From positions 273 to 64,272 of the forward strand of contig JAKCWW010000178.1 in assembly GCA_026260175.1 (NCBI GenBank): 64,000 bases of DNA, read 5' to 3'. Shown here piece by piece: positions 1 to 11,440 of the stretch. Position 1 is the stretch's first letter, and each line of letters begins with the position of its first letter. Made by a program: the position numbers and the translations under genes. The DNA comes from Reticulitermes lucifugus. Lineage: Eukaryota > Arthropoda > Insecta > Blattodea > Rhinotermitidae. Under the pieces are notes generated by a model. It saw only the letters and a program-made list of their open reading frames with translations, did no database searches and was not told where the DNA came from.

Positions 1-2
1 TG

Positions 3-250
3 GTGAAGTGGTCTTTCAACCAAAACACCATCCCTGATGTGTGCATAGATCACTTTCTCAAGTACTTTGAGTATGAAAGACATGAGGCTGATAGGTCTCA
101 GGGACTTTGCCTGGGTCAAAGGTTTCCCAGGTTTTGGAATAAACACCACCCTGATATGCCTCCAGCTCATCGGGATATATCCTAAGGCCAAACTAGCTCT
201 TAGTAATTTTAATAAAATGTACTGTCAGTGTCTGAGCGGTCCGGGGCGTC
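3..250 (-). pseudogene. Jockey-like LINE reverse transcriptase fragment, cut by the window edge
   Basis: On the minus strand the frame is open from about 206 down to the window edge and reads as the N-terminal part of a non-LTR reverse transcriptase. It shows LRASLALGYIP, then IRVVFIPKPGKP, then KSLRPISLMSF and VLEKVIYAHIRD. These blocks are the usual start of the RT domain in jockey-clade LINEs, which copy their RNA into nicked chromosomal DNA. The RT core and 3' end would lie left of the window. Upstream, between about 206 and 250, the reading is broken: a stop and apparently an indel separate it from a remnant of the preceding PGPDG-type block. It is therefore a degraded insertion, not a host gene. 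I am sure of RT homology and less sure of the clade. Confidence 0.8.
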
Positions 251-1150
251 ACTGTTTCATTTTGGTTAAGCTTCATATTGCTTAAAGCAAGCCTACTGGT
301 GTTGAATGACATGAGCGTACTGTTGTATAAAGCGACGGAAGTACGCACTGTACACATCACAATTCAAACACTAGACAAAAATACAACAGTAATTACAGAA
401 TTGTGGAGTGTGTTCCGAAAGGACACATACTACTGGTCAAAGGGAATTGAACACTTTTTTGCCATTTATAATAAAGAAGAAGGAAGGTGACTTTCTCCGT
501 ATGATTAAAAGGTCATGTCACTGAGACCTTGCTGTATTGGTATATTTTAGCATTAACTAACTACACAGGCATGATGAAGACGCTCACATATGAACTTGAA
601 TAATTTGGATAATCTGGATAATTTATTTCGGTGTATTATATCAGAAAGTTATGATATTTTAGTCCGAAAAATTTAAGGAAACGGTCACATGGGGACATCC
701 GGAGAGAGGATGATAATATTTAAAAGGAATTTAAAGAAACTGGTTTTTAGGATATTGACTGGATTACGTTCATATAGAATACAGATCAATGGCAGGATTT
801 CTGTACTCGGCAATGGATCTCCGAGTACTAAAATCGTGCAGGTTTTTTCAAACACAATCAAATAATTAGAGACTCCGCACAACAATAATTTTGTTATCGA
901 TACTTTACAACTATATGTTTCAGATAAATGTTAGTAATCAGGCAGGCTATTTTATACATGCAAATCAGTACGTGACATGCAGTGCCAATTTGGCTGGTGG
1001 TAAACTATTGGATACCAAAGATTTTACAGCAGATTTGTAAAAATTTCTAAAATTCGTAACTGTAAAATGTTGAAGTAATTTTCGTACCCACCCTCTCATT
1101 ATTTGGTTGTGTTTGCAGATACTCCTGTTTTAGTACAACGAGATGTGCAA
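251..1150. other. No recognisable feature
   Basis: AT-rich sequence with short chance ORFs on both strands. I see no repeat, RNA or coding signature. Confidence 0.5.
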
Positions 1151-1159
1151 ACTAAACAT

Positions 1160-1226
1160 CATGAAGTTCTTAATCATCTGAGCCACCATCGGCTTTTTCA
1201 AGAATAACTCTGCTCTACGGAGTTAT
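1160..1226 (+). repeat. Possible RTE-type LINE 3'-end scrap
   Basis: The string around 1195-1223 (TTTTTCAAGAATAACTC, then CTCTACGGAGTTATTAAC) resembles the 3' end shared by the better LINE tails in this window. There a CTTCTCAAGAAG-ACT block is followed by a GTGGAGTTA-like terminus. Only about 65 bases match and several differ, so this could be chance. Confidence 0.3.
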
Positions 1227-2059
1227 TAACTGAACTCATAAATTAAAGGAATTTAATTTATCTAAAAGCGTTTTGTAGTTAGGCTTAATTTTGGCAGAAC
1301 ATGAGTGACTTATGTACGACGGTCGGTCAGGAAATAAGTTCACGTGGCGTATACTTTGGTAATTTAAAGAAACAGCACTGACTGGTTATATCAGGGCGAA
1401 TCTAGTCGCCTAGCGATTCTGTTTCCAGAGGTCGAACGAAATCTTGGCGGCGACAAATTTAATATGATGGGGAGGGATGATAACACAGGACATGGACGTC
1501 TATGTGCGGGGGGAAAGTAATATGATAGCAGTGCAATTAAATTTGATCTCTTCATATTACAGTCGAAAGTACAGAAAACTAAATATACGCATCGCAAGCT
1601 TATTTTATGACTGAATGTTGTAAATGCTGACACAGTGGTTCTCTTGTCAGTCGGTAACTGACGAAGCTATAACTTTATCGAGGAGTTTTTCCCTTACACC
1701 TTCGACAGACGCAAATCAGTGTGATCTAATTGAGGGACAACTACTCTATCCAGGGAATTTCTTGCGTGTTAAATTTGCAGATTTGTTGTCAGAAAAACTA
1801 GGTCTTGCAATTGACACATATGGCTTCCCTTTGAGTGGAAGTGTAGAAATTGGATTCAGTTGGCTACATAATTTGTGTTCGTAAGGAAGAAACTATTGTT
1901 GTTGTGTACCAGTGATACTTTTCAGCAAGCTATTGACACGTTGAAGCCGTGGTCCCATTAAAATTGGTATAAATTGTTAAGAATTCAAGACGTCGGCAGT
2001 GGATTAATAAACAAGGTACATTTGTCTTGATTTTGAGGCTTCCGCCGCGATGTTGATGA

Positions 2060-2114
2060 GATCTGTGCACTTCTGGGATATTACGCCGCGTAATATACCA
2101 GAAGAGCACAGATC
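2060..2114. repeat. 26-bp inverted repeat (hairpin) with a 3-base loop
   Basis: Arms 2060-2085 and 2089-2114 are reverse complements at 24 of 26 positions, with loop CCG. The minus strand reads RSVLFWYITRRNIP across the hairpin, inside an open frame of 125 codons (2307-1930). I recall peptides of this kind from mobile elements in insect genomes. The likely source is a fold-back or decayed non-autonomous element; the family is not identified. Confidence 0.6.
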
Positions 2115-2309
2115 TCAAGTACATTGGTATTTTAATGACATTTGATAGACATGTCTCATAAATTGCATATCCATTTCTCAGCGCCGAATTTACAGGTGAC
2201 AAGAACAAAAGGCCTAAGGCTGCATTGTGACACTTCACATCGTCCTTTAACGTGAAGAAAGTAGTCAAATGTTCGTAACTGTTCGGCGGACATGTGCTGA
2301 TTCTCACGG

Positions 2310-2445
2310 CGGGGTATCAGACTCGATCCTTGCTCTTTTCTTGTGAGATACGTGGCACTGACACAGGATTTCCTCTGAGTTCCGTTGGTTTTTCCTGCAA
2401 ATCTTTATTCCTCCATTGCTCCATAGTCGTCTGTCACGCCCCCCT
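2310..2445 (+). repeat. SINE family A fragment (body only, diverged)
   Basis: The order GTGGCACTGACACAGG, then a CTGAGTTCCGTTGG block, then CCTCCATTGCTCCAT matches the body of the full-length family A SINEs at 25.4 and 48.7 kb. The tRNA-like head and the 3' tail are missing or too diverged to see. Open frames over it are fortuitous. Confidence 0.5.
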
Positions 2446-3534
2446 GAGTTCTTCTGTAGCCATAACCAAGCAGCCGTGTAGTGTTGCGTAACATCTCTAC
2501 ACTTATGAAATTCTAAACAATTGCACATTGTTTAGAATTTCTCAACTGCTTAAACCGAGACATTTTAGAAGGAAAAAAAATGGTAATATGTGACTCTGTT
2601 TTGGCTGGAAGTCTTGTATGCTTGAATCTAGAACGGAAAATTTCATATTATCTTTAGTCTTTGTTACCTTGAGTGTTATTTTCTTCAAAGAGGAATATAA
2701 TCTTTGTGTTTTGATTGCTTGAATGTAGCTGGTCGCTGTAGCTTGAACAAGTACGTTGCCGAGGCTTCGTTCTAACTTTGATTGATATCCTCCTGCATGA
2801 TATGACGCATGTAGCCCGCAGTATTGTAAACATTTTGAAATTTAACATTTCCAGCGTGTTTACACACAAACATAGCTCTGAGCGAATAGGGAGGCAGCTC
2901 ACTTTACGCTGTATCAACTTGTGATCTGATTGGATGTTGCGGCGATGGCGTCTCCTTTACTCTATGGCATCCTCTCTCTTGCAACTTTGCAGAAGAGAGA
3001 AGAATGGTGCCTCTTTGCTTCTGGTGTCCTCTGATAGTACTCTTTCTTTCGTCGTTAATATGACATTTGAGTACATCGTATTTACTTTGTTCAGATGTTT
3101 CTGCGGTAGTAATTACATTAATATACAAGCTAAAAGCATGCACTGCCAGTACTTATCATAGCTCTGCATTTCAACGTACATTTCTACTGTGTTCCAGCGA
3201 CTCGGTGTCAAGTGATTGTATACCTGTTGACCACTGTAGGACGCAGAGAGGGTCGGATGTCTTCGTGATATTGCCTGAATTAATTTATTGACAAAACGCA
3301 GTTATAAGACATTAGACCTAAATCAGTCTATTACATAATAAATGTTATATTTTAAAAGTTTTTCACATTTTTTCAACGAGATCTGTTACAGCGATTCCAC
3401 TTGTTTTTTACAAGTTTTTAATTTTTATTTTCTCGCATAAAATTTACCTATACTGAGTAATATTTCTAAACCATTTAAGTAAATTAACTCTCATAAAACT
3501 TGCAAGCTAAGTTACTGATTTCGGCGGCCTGGTC
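2446..3534. other. No recognisable feature
   Basis: Overlapping short ORFs on both strands (for example around 2654-3291) show no family resemblance. No repeat was recognised. Confidence 0.45.
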
Positions 3535-3559
3535 GTGAATCCACTCGCACTTTTACAAC

Positions 3560-4115
3560 CCGCTCCCTTAAGACTACAGTTTGCCTTCCAAAAATTTATT
3601 CCTGTTGTTCAGCGTGAGTTTTTGACTTGGTCTCTTACATTAAGTGAAGAATGTAGTCTGCGGAATTTCGAGTACAGGGTGCCCAGGAAGATATTTGGGC
3701 CTAAGTGGAAAGAAATAAGAAGAGGATTGAGACAATTGTATAAAGAAGACCCTCATTATTTGTGCTCCTCATCAACCAGGCTTATTTTATCAGATGATCA
3801 AATAAAGACGGATAAGCTGGGCGGTTCATGTGGTACGCAACGGGGAAAAAGAAATGCATGCAAGGTTTTGGTGAGGAGACCTGAAGAAAAGATGATACTT
3901 TGAAGACAGTCGTAGAAGAAAGGATACTATTAAAATGAATATTGAAGACGTGGGAAGGGCGGGCATGGGCTAGAGTAATGTGTTTTCGAAAAGGTGACAT
4001 GTATTGGGCTGCTGTGAACACGGAAGTAAACCTTCGAGTTTCAGAACATTTGTGGAATTTTTTGGCTAAATAAAGAAATGTTAGCTTCTCAGGAAGGACT
4101 CGCTCTATGGATCTA
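3560..4115 (+). pseudogene. RTE-type LINE: reverse transcriptase C-terminus and 3' tail, decayed
   Basis: The frame open over 3535-3903 encodes a recognisable LINE C-terminus: LTLSEECSLRNFEYRVPRKIFGPK, then RRGLRQLYKEDPHYLCSS, then KRNACKVLVRRPEEK. The same blocks in this family usually read LTLREE..LRVFENRVLRKIFGPKR, W.KLHNEELH.LYSS and RNAYRVLVGKPEGK. They lie after the RT catalytic core in endonuclease-reverse transcriptase LINEs of the RTE type. Beyond 3903 the similarity continues through stops and frame changes (KMNIEDVGRAG, then an equivalent of NLRVP near 4035). It ends near 4115 at a CTATGGATCTAACTGG terminus like the other LINE ends here. The catalytic core and endonuclease are absent, so it is 5'-truncated and dead. 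Homology is clear; the clade name is from memory of the family. Confidence 0.75.
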
Positions 4116-5726
4116 ACTGGATCGTTAGTGTGTTACTTATCGTTTCAACACCTTACGAGCTACAAATTCTGAGCCGTAATTCTGTATACATTTCTTGTTT
4201 TTACTTACTGCTTAACTACGCTACAATTATTTAACCAACCTACCAGTATTTAATGCTCCGATTAACACTATTAAATTGATAAACAGATATTAGCATTAAA
4301 CAAATAACTTTCAACACCAAACTTGAAATGCGAATGTAAATACGCACTCTGTAATGAGTTGTATGAATGAAAAGTCCCAGGGAGAGGGAAGAAACTGAGT
4401 TTGAGTCGTGATTTAGCACTGTCAAGTGATAAAACAATCCCAATGTTAGGAAACCTGCTGTCCATAGTACCTGTGCTACCTATATCCAATCTATATCGTG
4501 AAAGAGAGTTCAGCCAAATGACTCTTATGAAAGAAAATCATATTAATATTGCATCCACAAACTTCGAGTGACCTAACGCTGATTATAACGAAAGGACCAT
4601 CGCTGCCGGAGTTTAATCCTGAGAAATCTGTGGCTCGGTGGTTCTTCAGTTCCAGAACTTGAAGACGTGTGAATATCTTTTGTGATGAATGCTGGTATAC
4701 GCCTATCATGGAGGGGATTTGGAGCCTTGCATAACACCCCAAACATTCAACTTCTCCATCACGTTTTAACCTCTTGCAGTAATTAATATTGTGTAACAAA
4801 CTGTGTTATGTACCCCCACAAAAATGTGTTTGACCATCATTATATCAGTATATGACTAATAATACTTCTGTTTGCTGAGTGGAAGATCAGCATGTTCTGC
4901 TGGAACACACAACGTTATGTAGAGCACACTTGTGTCAAACACGCAGCTTCACGTTACGAGTTTGTTCTTCGTAGCATCATCTAGGAAGTGTTTTACGTAC
5001 TTCAAAATCATTTACGTTGTTGGGAGTACATTTTATATATTCTGTTAGAATTTCTTATAGTGTCAGATTGAAATCACCAGCTTCTGCAATATGTAGCCTT
5101 GCAGCTTACGTATGCTGTATTGTTAAAAAGGAACCGAAAAGTACTGCCATTTAGAGGAAGGTGTTTTTGAAACAGATAAAAATATCTGGTGGTACGTGCG
5201 CAGTGCTTTCCATGTTACCAGCAAGTCTCGTCACCCCCACGCAAATACCAGTAACAAGTTAGCTTGACCCTACAATGGAACTAGTAATACGGTGATTTGT
5301 AACACTGCTTATGTTGATACAGCTATTTTGGTAAGCAATAACTGAATGTCAGGGACGTATCCTTTTTGAGGATATTTTGTCGCTCTGTTAACACGTGGCG
5401 TAAAATTGTCCATTCAAATTTTCTCTCAAGTTGGTTATTAGCAAATTTAAGAATATAGTTTTAACTGCGTGGACTATATAGAAAGTAATGAGGTGGAAAT
5501 GTACTCACGAATGGCGAGATTTACGACGAATTTTTTGCGACCTCAGTTTACGTTTCTCTTTTTCCCGCAAGTAATTAAGAAACCCGCACAATTTGTCGTC
5601 TGTTGTTACAAATTGAATAAACATACGTTGCATACCTGGCTGTTATAGGCAACTGAACTTTATTTCTTAAACTATCCTAGCAGTCACTAATTCTCTGTGC
5701 GTAAATGGAATAATAAACAAAATAAA
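4116..5726. other. No recognisable feature
   Basis: Only short minus-strand ORFs (67-102 codons between 4240 and 4799) without recognisable motifs. Nothing further seen up to the SINE at 5.7 kb. Confidence 0.45.
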
Positions 5727-5734
5727 ACATAAAC

Positions 5735-6040
5735 GGGGGCACGCGGTGGCGCAGTTGCTTGAGGCATTGCGCTACAAGCCGGAAGGTCGCGGGTTCGATT
5801 CCTGATGCTGTCATTGAATGTTTGTATTGACATTATCCTTCCGGCCGCATTATGGCCATGGGGTCGACTCAGCCTCTAACAGAAATGAGTACCAGGAATA
5901 TTTTCTGGGGTTAAGTACAGCCGGCGCTTAGGACGGACAACCTTATTACCTTTATGTGCCGATTGTCTTGAAATCTGGGAGCCTTATCCTCCTTGAACTC
6001 TCAGGGCGTGTCCAGGCCTGTACAGGTGATTACTTTTATT
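5735..6040 (+). mobile_element. tRNA-derived SINE, family C
   Basis: It starts with a tRNA-like head. An A-box-like TGGCGCAGTTG lies at 5747-5757 and a good B box GGTTCGATTCC at 5792-5802, which together would form an internal RNA polymerase III promoter. A non-tRNA body of about 230 bases follows. ACATAAAC occurs immediately before the element (5727-5734) and after it (6041-6048), consistent with a target-site duplication made by LINE-driven insertion. This is the only copy of the family in the window. Confidence 0.75.
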
Positions 6041-6489
6041 ACATAAACAGATTTCATTGTAATGGTCTTACCTCTTTGGCGCAAGTATAGCTAGAAAGCT
6101 TCGATAACAAGCGTAAGCAGAACAAACAACCTATATTCATGAAGAAAGGTGACACATTAATATGTAGTCTCTAAAGATCCTTCATTCTAATGCCGGGACA
6201 GGAATGTGGGATCTAACGGGGTGCAACCTGCAAACAGTGACGGTGGTATTGCTGTTAATGAAGAGACGCTTGTAAGCGGATTCTGCACAATGCCGTTGGC
6301 TTAGTTGGCACAAAGATCGTGTCTTCACATTCGTGAGATCAGCGATTGAATCACTGCACTCAACAATTCAAAGTGTTTTGTTCTTTCAGCATTCGGTAAG
6401 TTGACAGGACTCTTAACATTACTCACGTGTAATAGTAACCAGTTCTGTGCTTAAAGTTAATGAGCGTTTTCGACATGCGTGGTGTGATA

Positions 6490-6718
6490 ATTTCTTCCCA
6501 TGGATCGACAGCCCTAGTGGGCCTAGGCTTTCTCATCATTATGGTTTAGAGATCACACTCAGTCAGACACACCATCCTCGGTAGGGATCCTCTTGGCGAG
6601 TGATCAGCCCGAATCAGAGACCTCTACCTGAGAGACACCCATGCCCCCGGCGGGATTCGAACCCGTAATCCCAACAACCAAGCGGCCGCAGACCCACGCC
6701 CGGGTTTGCGGATAAGTT
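6490..6718 (-). mobile_element. tRNA-derived SINE, family B, slightly 5'-truncated
   Basis: Read on the minus strand it has GCGTGGGTCTGCGGCCGCT, then a B box GGTTCGAATCC (plus-strand 6653-6663). The body follows with GTAGAGGTCTCT, CTACCGA, GAAAGCCTAGGCCCA and TAGGGCTGTCGA. The same order of blocks occurs at 16.4 and 27.1 kb, where the element begins further upstream with CAGTGGCCGTGCGGTCTAAG. This copy supplies the B-box section that is lost to assembly gaps in the other two. Confidence 0.75.
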
Positions 6719-7895
6719 TCTAACCTTGTGAGTGACGTTTAATTCAACATGTTTTCCATAGACTCTTACCTTCACATGTTTGTAAGTAACCTTCAAGCCT
6801 TTTTGTACTTACATATTGTAGTGGCTTTCAGTAGAATCCACTTTGTTCAATGTATTTCCCGGAAGGTTGTCGAATGTAGGTAACAGACACTGTAGGAATT
6901 TTTTCTGTAAATAAAACACCAGACATTACTAATATGGTTTTACAAGTATGTTATAAATGAAAAACTTAAGTCTTGTACGCAGTAAGATATGAACAATTTG
7001 AAGAATGAAGGTTGAATATTTATTTGGTCGACTTCTTTTTTCTGTAAGTAGCGACAAAACTAGAAAAAGATGAACAGTTTAAAATAAAATATATCGGCAA
7101 TAGTTTTACTTTTAATTTTGATTTTCGCGTCCGATAACGGAGACTATAAACTTTCCCATTTTAGTATTAATAACCTGGAATTTAGAGCCAATACACCTGT
7201 ATCATATGCAGGCCTAAATAACTAGAAATACTGTCTCGTAGCAACGAGTTATTGGAGAAGTCTGTAAGTTTCTTAGCGGAAATGCCTCTCTTCGCTGTAG
7301 CAGTTACCGTTGTTTCCAGTAGCGTTGCTTAATTAGGTAGCATATACCGGAATTCTCCTTCTCCGCCATGCAGAGTGTTTCATGTTTACACTGTCCTGAC
7401 AAAAGAACATCAGCGAAAACAGGTGCTCTGAACTCCATTCTCTAGTACAGGCCTTGTTCGTATGGTTTCTAAATTTAAATTTGTTGTTGGAAAGCTAAGT
7501 CCGATTGCAGGTAATAAACTACGCAGTACTCAGAATTTCTTTCCTGGAATTTGCTTTGCATTTACCGCTTCAAAATGTTACTTCTTAAAATTTGGATTTT
7601 TGTGAAATCCGTAATTATACCACGCCCTGAAAAGAAACTGTAGGAAAAACCGTTTCTAAAGAAGTACAGTATTTTTAATAGACGCTAATATGTAGGCTAG
7701 TCTAGAAATGAATTCAGAGGAAAGTTAGATTTACGGTTTTTCCAAACCAGAATTATAGTTAAATAGGTTATAAATCATTCGAAAATATAAAAAAAATATT
7801 AAGCACTTTTAAAGACAGTAAGAAATAGACTTTGCTGTTATCCAGAAAGTAAAAGCAGATGTATTTCACAAGATGCTTTCCTGCCTGAAGCACGA
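6719..7895. other. No recognisable feature
   Basis: AT-rich, no ORF of note and no repeat recognised. Confidence 0.45.
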
Positions 7896-7899
7896 AATG

Positions 7900-8150
7900 T
7901 TTGTCTTTTCCGTCTTTTGCTTAAAATTCGAAATGTGGGTTATTCAAATCTTAATTTGTATCTTACTCGTCTTTACACATGGATGTGAAAACTGGTACAG
8001 CATCTTTAATAAGCGACTCAAATTTCGGGAGTTTTACGAACGGGTCCGTGACGAAAGTATGCGGATGTATGCTAGATGAAGCATCATGGGGGCCTGGAGA
8101 AAATGGTATAGAAAGATCTGAATAACTTATACTGTTATCAGATCTTACAT
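7900..8150 (+). pseudogene. RTE-type LINE reverse transcriptase C-terminal scrap
   Basis: The open frame 7873-8079 contains ILLVFTHGCENWYSI. This aligns with the LPVVLYGCETWSLT block that follows the RT core in the same LINE family as 22.9-23.7 kb. After a frame change, bases near 8089-8150 read AWRKWYRKDLNNLY, matching the W.KLHNEELN.LYSS block. The spacing between the blocks is right. The remaining codons are too diverged to follow, so this is an old fragment. Confidence 0.5.
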
Positions 8151-8399
8151 GGGATTAAAATTAAAGACGGTTTGATTATTGAGATTTAAAATACGTATGA
8201 GAGAGCTGAGAAATGTAAGAAATTGCAGCGTGACATCGGAGGGTAGACGTCACTTTAGACACCTAGACGGCAATGTAGGTTGTATTCAATCGAAGTTTAT
8301 AGGGTAACGTTGGTGTGGTTGAGTGTCAATTTGGTTTTTGCTAAAAGTTGTTGCATTACCTAACTACCAAACTACATTGCTTCACATCTCATAAAGCTT

Positions 8400-8465
8400 G
8401 ATGTTATAGAAATTTCCCAACTTTATGGAACTCGGAAGTTCATTACCGTGTTCACAAGACTATAC
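8400..8465 (-). repeat. RTE-type LINE 3'-end fragment
   Basis: The minus strand reads SLVNTVMNFRVP followed by a stop and WEIS. This is the closing peptide of the family, usually ALVNTVMNLRVP then an in-frame stop and GNFL. Short and isolated. It is opposite in orientation to the LINE scrap at 7.9-8.15 kb, so it is a separate insertion or a rearranged piece. Confidence 0.55.
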
Positions 8466-8750
8466 TAAACCTTGCAATAACCTAAGCGAGTGCTGTCCAC
8501 ATCCATGTATCCAGCTGCTATAAGATCTATTTGAAATCTCATGTTCACCTATACTGCCAAGCTGTCGTATTCACACCCCCTCCCCCCCATGAAACTAGCA
8601 GGCCTAGCCTCTGGATAATTTTCAGTTTCATTCCTGCATAGAAATAATACTTTTCGATATTTGAAGCTTTCATGGCAGTGTTAATGAATATTCAAATCTT
8701 CTGGAATATTACATCTTGTGGACTGGTAAAAGTTTGGGAAGAGAGTGGTT

Positions 8751-8813
8751 AGTCCTAAACGTCGGAGATTATTTACCAGTCGACAGGGCATAAGGTTTCA
8801 GTAGACTTCAATT
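8751..8813 (+). repeat. Repeat D terminus (AAACGTCGG ... TTTACCAGTCGACA)
   Basis: It contains CTAAACGTCGGAGATTATT, then TACCAGTCGACAGGGC and GTTTCAGTAGAC. The same block order occurs at 18.18 kb, 46.4 kb (minus) and 58.74 kb. The leading AAACGTCGG equals the 3' side of the hammerhead-like motifs annotated elsewhere, so this is probably the segment just downstream of such a motif in a Penelope-like element. Confidence 0.45.
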
Positions 8814-10448
8814 TTCAAACATTAATTCTTCTACATATGTTATATATATTTTACAGACTGAGGTGTCTTTGCTTCACAGACTTAAATTGGGGATGAAATG
8901 TGTATTAGGTTTGCATGACTTAGTCGTGGAAGTCTGTGAGGCACAGTTTCAGACATGTATTGTGCATGTAACTCTAACAGTGAACTTATACAAAATTGGA
9001 GTTGACACAACACACAAGTAATGAGTTCTTAAGTTGACACAGGCATGAAGTGTCAGAGTCACACTTGGTGAGCAAGTACAGTTTAAACAGATATGAGATA
9101 TTGAGTTCAGGTTGCCTTATGAACGGGACACAACTTGCACCACTGTGCGAAGATATTAATGAAATTTCTTTTCATGTAATTTTGTAATTTTTTAAGAATA
9201 TCTTATATTAGCATATCCTCTTAAAATTAACCTATTATGCGTCGCGAAGTAAGTCACTCATTAAGTAATTCCATGAAGTGGTGCGTTTGAAGAGCCAATA
9301 GTGATTTAACTGGCATATAATGCCCTGTATTTTAGAGAACCCAAAATTCATTACCAGACTTACAGGAGCCTGTTATTGGTCTCTGTGTTTAACCACATAA
9401 ATTCAAATCAATCCCGTCAAGTTGGGCTGAGCCGTAAGCCATATACTCACTTCACGGCTTCGCTGTCTATAATACTCCATATCATCACAATTTACTGCCT
9501 AGGTATTGGTGATGTTTAGGGAATCCTCTAGACAAGATTTGTTCACTGCAAAAATGTTACTCCCTTGAAAATTTTGGCAAGTAATAGCGATTAAATTACT
9601 GGTTTTCCATTGACAATCCTTGTTATTACGGAACCGGAAGGCATGGTCTTATGAATACATATTCTGATGCAAAATTCCATGGTTCAAAATATCCCCATGG
9701 CACCAGATATCAATCGCTTTATGCGTTAAATGATTGCTATTGAACCGTAAGTCTTTATTTTGCATCTCATTTTTACGGTGAGGAACTGTTAGCCGCGAGC
9801 ATAACCTGAAATATTTATACTCGTTTCTCGTCGGCGGTAAATGAATATTTATGCAGCATGTTTACAAATTATCCTCTGTAATAACGGCAGGTTACTGAAA
9901 TTGAAACTTGAGGACGCTCCATGCTTTGGTGACAGTAATTCTACGCAACGTGAAGTCGATGTCTGTGGATTTTAGCGTTGACTAGTCTGTGTTGTTTTGC
10001 ACGAAATTAGCCACAGTTTGTATATACGAGTGTATATTTGACTTATGTTTGTGCGATCCAAATTCTCCCTAGCTTCATTTCTGGTAATACACAAATCAGT
10101 GATAAATTTTAGTCTGCTTAATATATATTGAACAATCTAAACGTGGGGCTGATAAATGTTCTGATTTATTCAGTATTTCATAATCTACTGGTGAATCTTA
10201 TTGATGGACGGAGTGCAAAGCCTACCGAATTACCTAATTCGTTCTCTTGGTTAGGAAATGCATCGTTCTGACTGATATCCGACTCATTGAGCAGACGACC
10301 GTGGACTAGCTGGCTGACATGAATGACTTTTTAAGCCTGCCATGCTATACCATAACGTTTCGCACAAGTATCGTCCAGGCAATTAAAATAATCTATCGAA
10401 AAAGATATCATTAGCAATTTTGATGAAAAAAAATCTCATTCTACATAT
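8814..10448. other. No recognisable feature
   Basis: No ORF of note. A short TTTTTACGGTGAGGA string at 9771-9785 recurs next to the LINE end at 42.79 kb, so a fragment of another repeat may lie here. Confidence 0.4.
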
Positions 10449-10940
10449 TCAATGCGAAACTTTGGAAGGGGCATTATAACCTTGATAAAAGCAATCTATC
10501 AGCCTGGCGTCATGGCTGACCACACTGTGATTACACTGAACTGGTCTGCGGTGTAATAATTCTGTTCCTGACATGCGTATGGAATGGATTATGTCTACAG
10601 TCCATCCTCGCTTCACTTCTTGTTTTAGGCTCGGGTACATAAATAGTATGTTTTGTTCTATGTTATGCAGTGGTTCGGACATAAATACATAGCAATTACA
10701 CAGATGTAAATCCTGCTCCCCTCCCGCCCCCCTTAACTTCCTACTGTTGTCATCATGAATGAGTATAAATGCTCTCCTGAATTGTTCCAGTGCGCAGCAG
10801 AAGATTATTCTTAATTCGGCGTGGACATGGTTTTCAAATAACGCTATGTTCGGCTGGGTGTATCTAATCTGTATAAATAACTTGTCATCAGAATAGAATG
10901 ACCCCATGACTCGTGCTGCTGTTAGGACAGACTTGGACAT
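10449..10940 (-). CDS. Uncharacterised 163-codon open frame, coding status doubtful
   Basis: This is the longest ATG-initiated frame in the window, starting MSKSVLTAARVMGSFY and ending NAPSKVSH. I recognise no domain, signal peptide, membrane segment or repeat. The composition (scattered Cys, His and Arg, no low-complexity tract) looks protein-like but not diagnostic. Local base composition is somewhat more GC-rich than the flanks, which by itself lengthens chance ORFs. Neighbouring sequence has no linked exon, splice pattern or poly(A) context that I can defend. In 64 kb of AT-rich DNA a frame of this length is only mildly unexpected. Listed as a candidate, not as a gene. Confidence 0.15.
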   Translation of the reverse strand: MSKSVLTAARVMGSFYSDDKLFIQIRYTQPNIALFENHVHAELRIIFCCALEQFRRAFILIHDDNSRKLRGAGGEQDLHLCNCYVFMSEPLHNIEQNILFMYPSLKQEVKRGWTVDIIHSIRMSGTELLHRRPVQCNHSVVSHDARLIDCFYQGYNAPSKVSH

Positions 10941-11139
10941 TAACTGAATAGTTGTTGTGGACAGTAGGCTGTTTAGGGATGAGTTCGAATGTGGAGTTCC
11001 TAAAATTTTCGGAAATAAACAGCTTTTAGCAGTGAGAGGGACTACTGTATAAAGAAAGCAGTTGAAATGAGATGTAATGCGTCTTAGCCCGTCCTCTCAT
11101 TTTCCTTTACTAGTCAGTACGTAAGTGAAACAATTACTA

Positions 11140-11260
11140 AACGACCAATTAGTCAGTCGGTCAGTATGACAGTGAATCAGTCAGTCAGATATCAGACATC
11201 CACACAGTCAGTGGCTCAATCAGATATCATGTACCCACAGTCAGTAAATCAGTCAATCAA
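11140..11260. repeat. Degenerate CAGT-rich low-complexity tract
   Basis: Repeated TCAGTCAGT- and AGTCAGTAAATCAG-like words without a fixed period. It leads directly into the 39-bp minisatellite and may be its decayed edge. Confidence 0.5.
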
Positions 11261-11283
11261 TTGTATATCACATGTCTCATATA

Positions 11284-11440
11284 TTGTATCAGATATTGTC
11301 ATTCAATGACACCATCAAACAGGTATCACGTATTCAGTCATTCAATGACACCATCAAAAAGTTATCGCATATTCAGTCATTCAATTGCACCATCAAACAG
11401 GTATCAGATATTCAGTCATTCAATGACACCATCAAACAGC
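11284..11440. repeat. 39-bp minisatellite, about 4 units
   Basis: Units contain TATTCAGTCATTCAATGACA then CCATCAAA, repeated every 39 bases with a few substitutions. Because 39 is a multiple of three, one plus-strand frame stays open (11261-11572) and shows a 13-residue repeat of the type FSHSMTPSNRYQI. That is a consequence of the period and not evidence of a protein. Confidence 0.8.

Noticed and set aside
3535-3903. Host gene of 122 codons
   Set aside because: The peptide matches the C-terminal part of an RTE-type LINE and decays immediately downstream.
5735-5810. Genuine tRNA gene
   Set aside because: A and B boxes are present, but the head does not close into a full cloverleaf that I can draw, and it continues into a SINE body flanked by a duplication.
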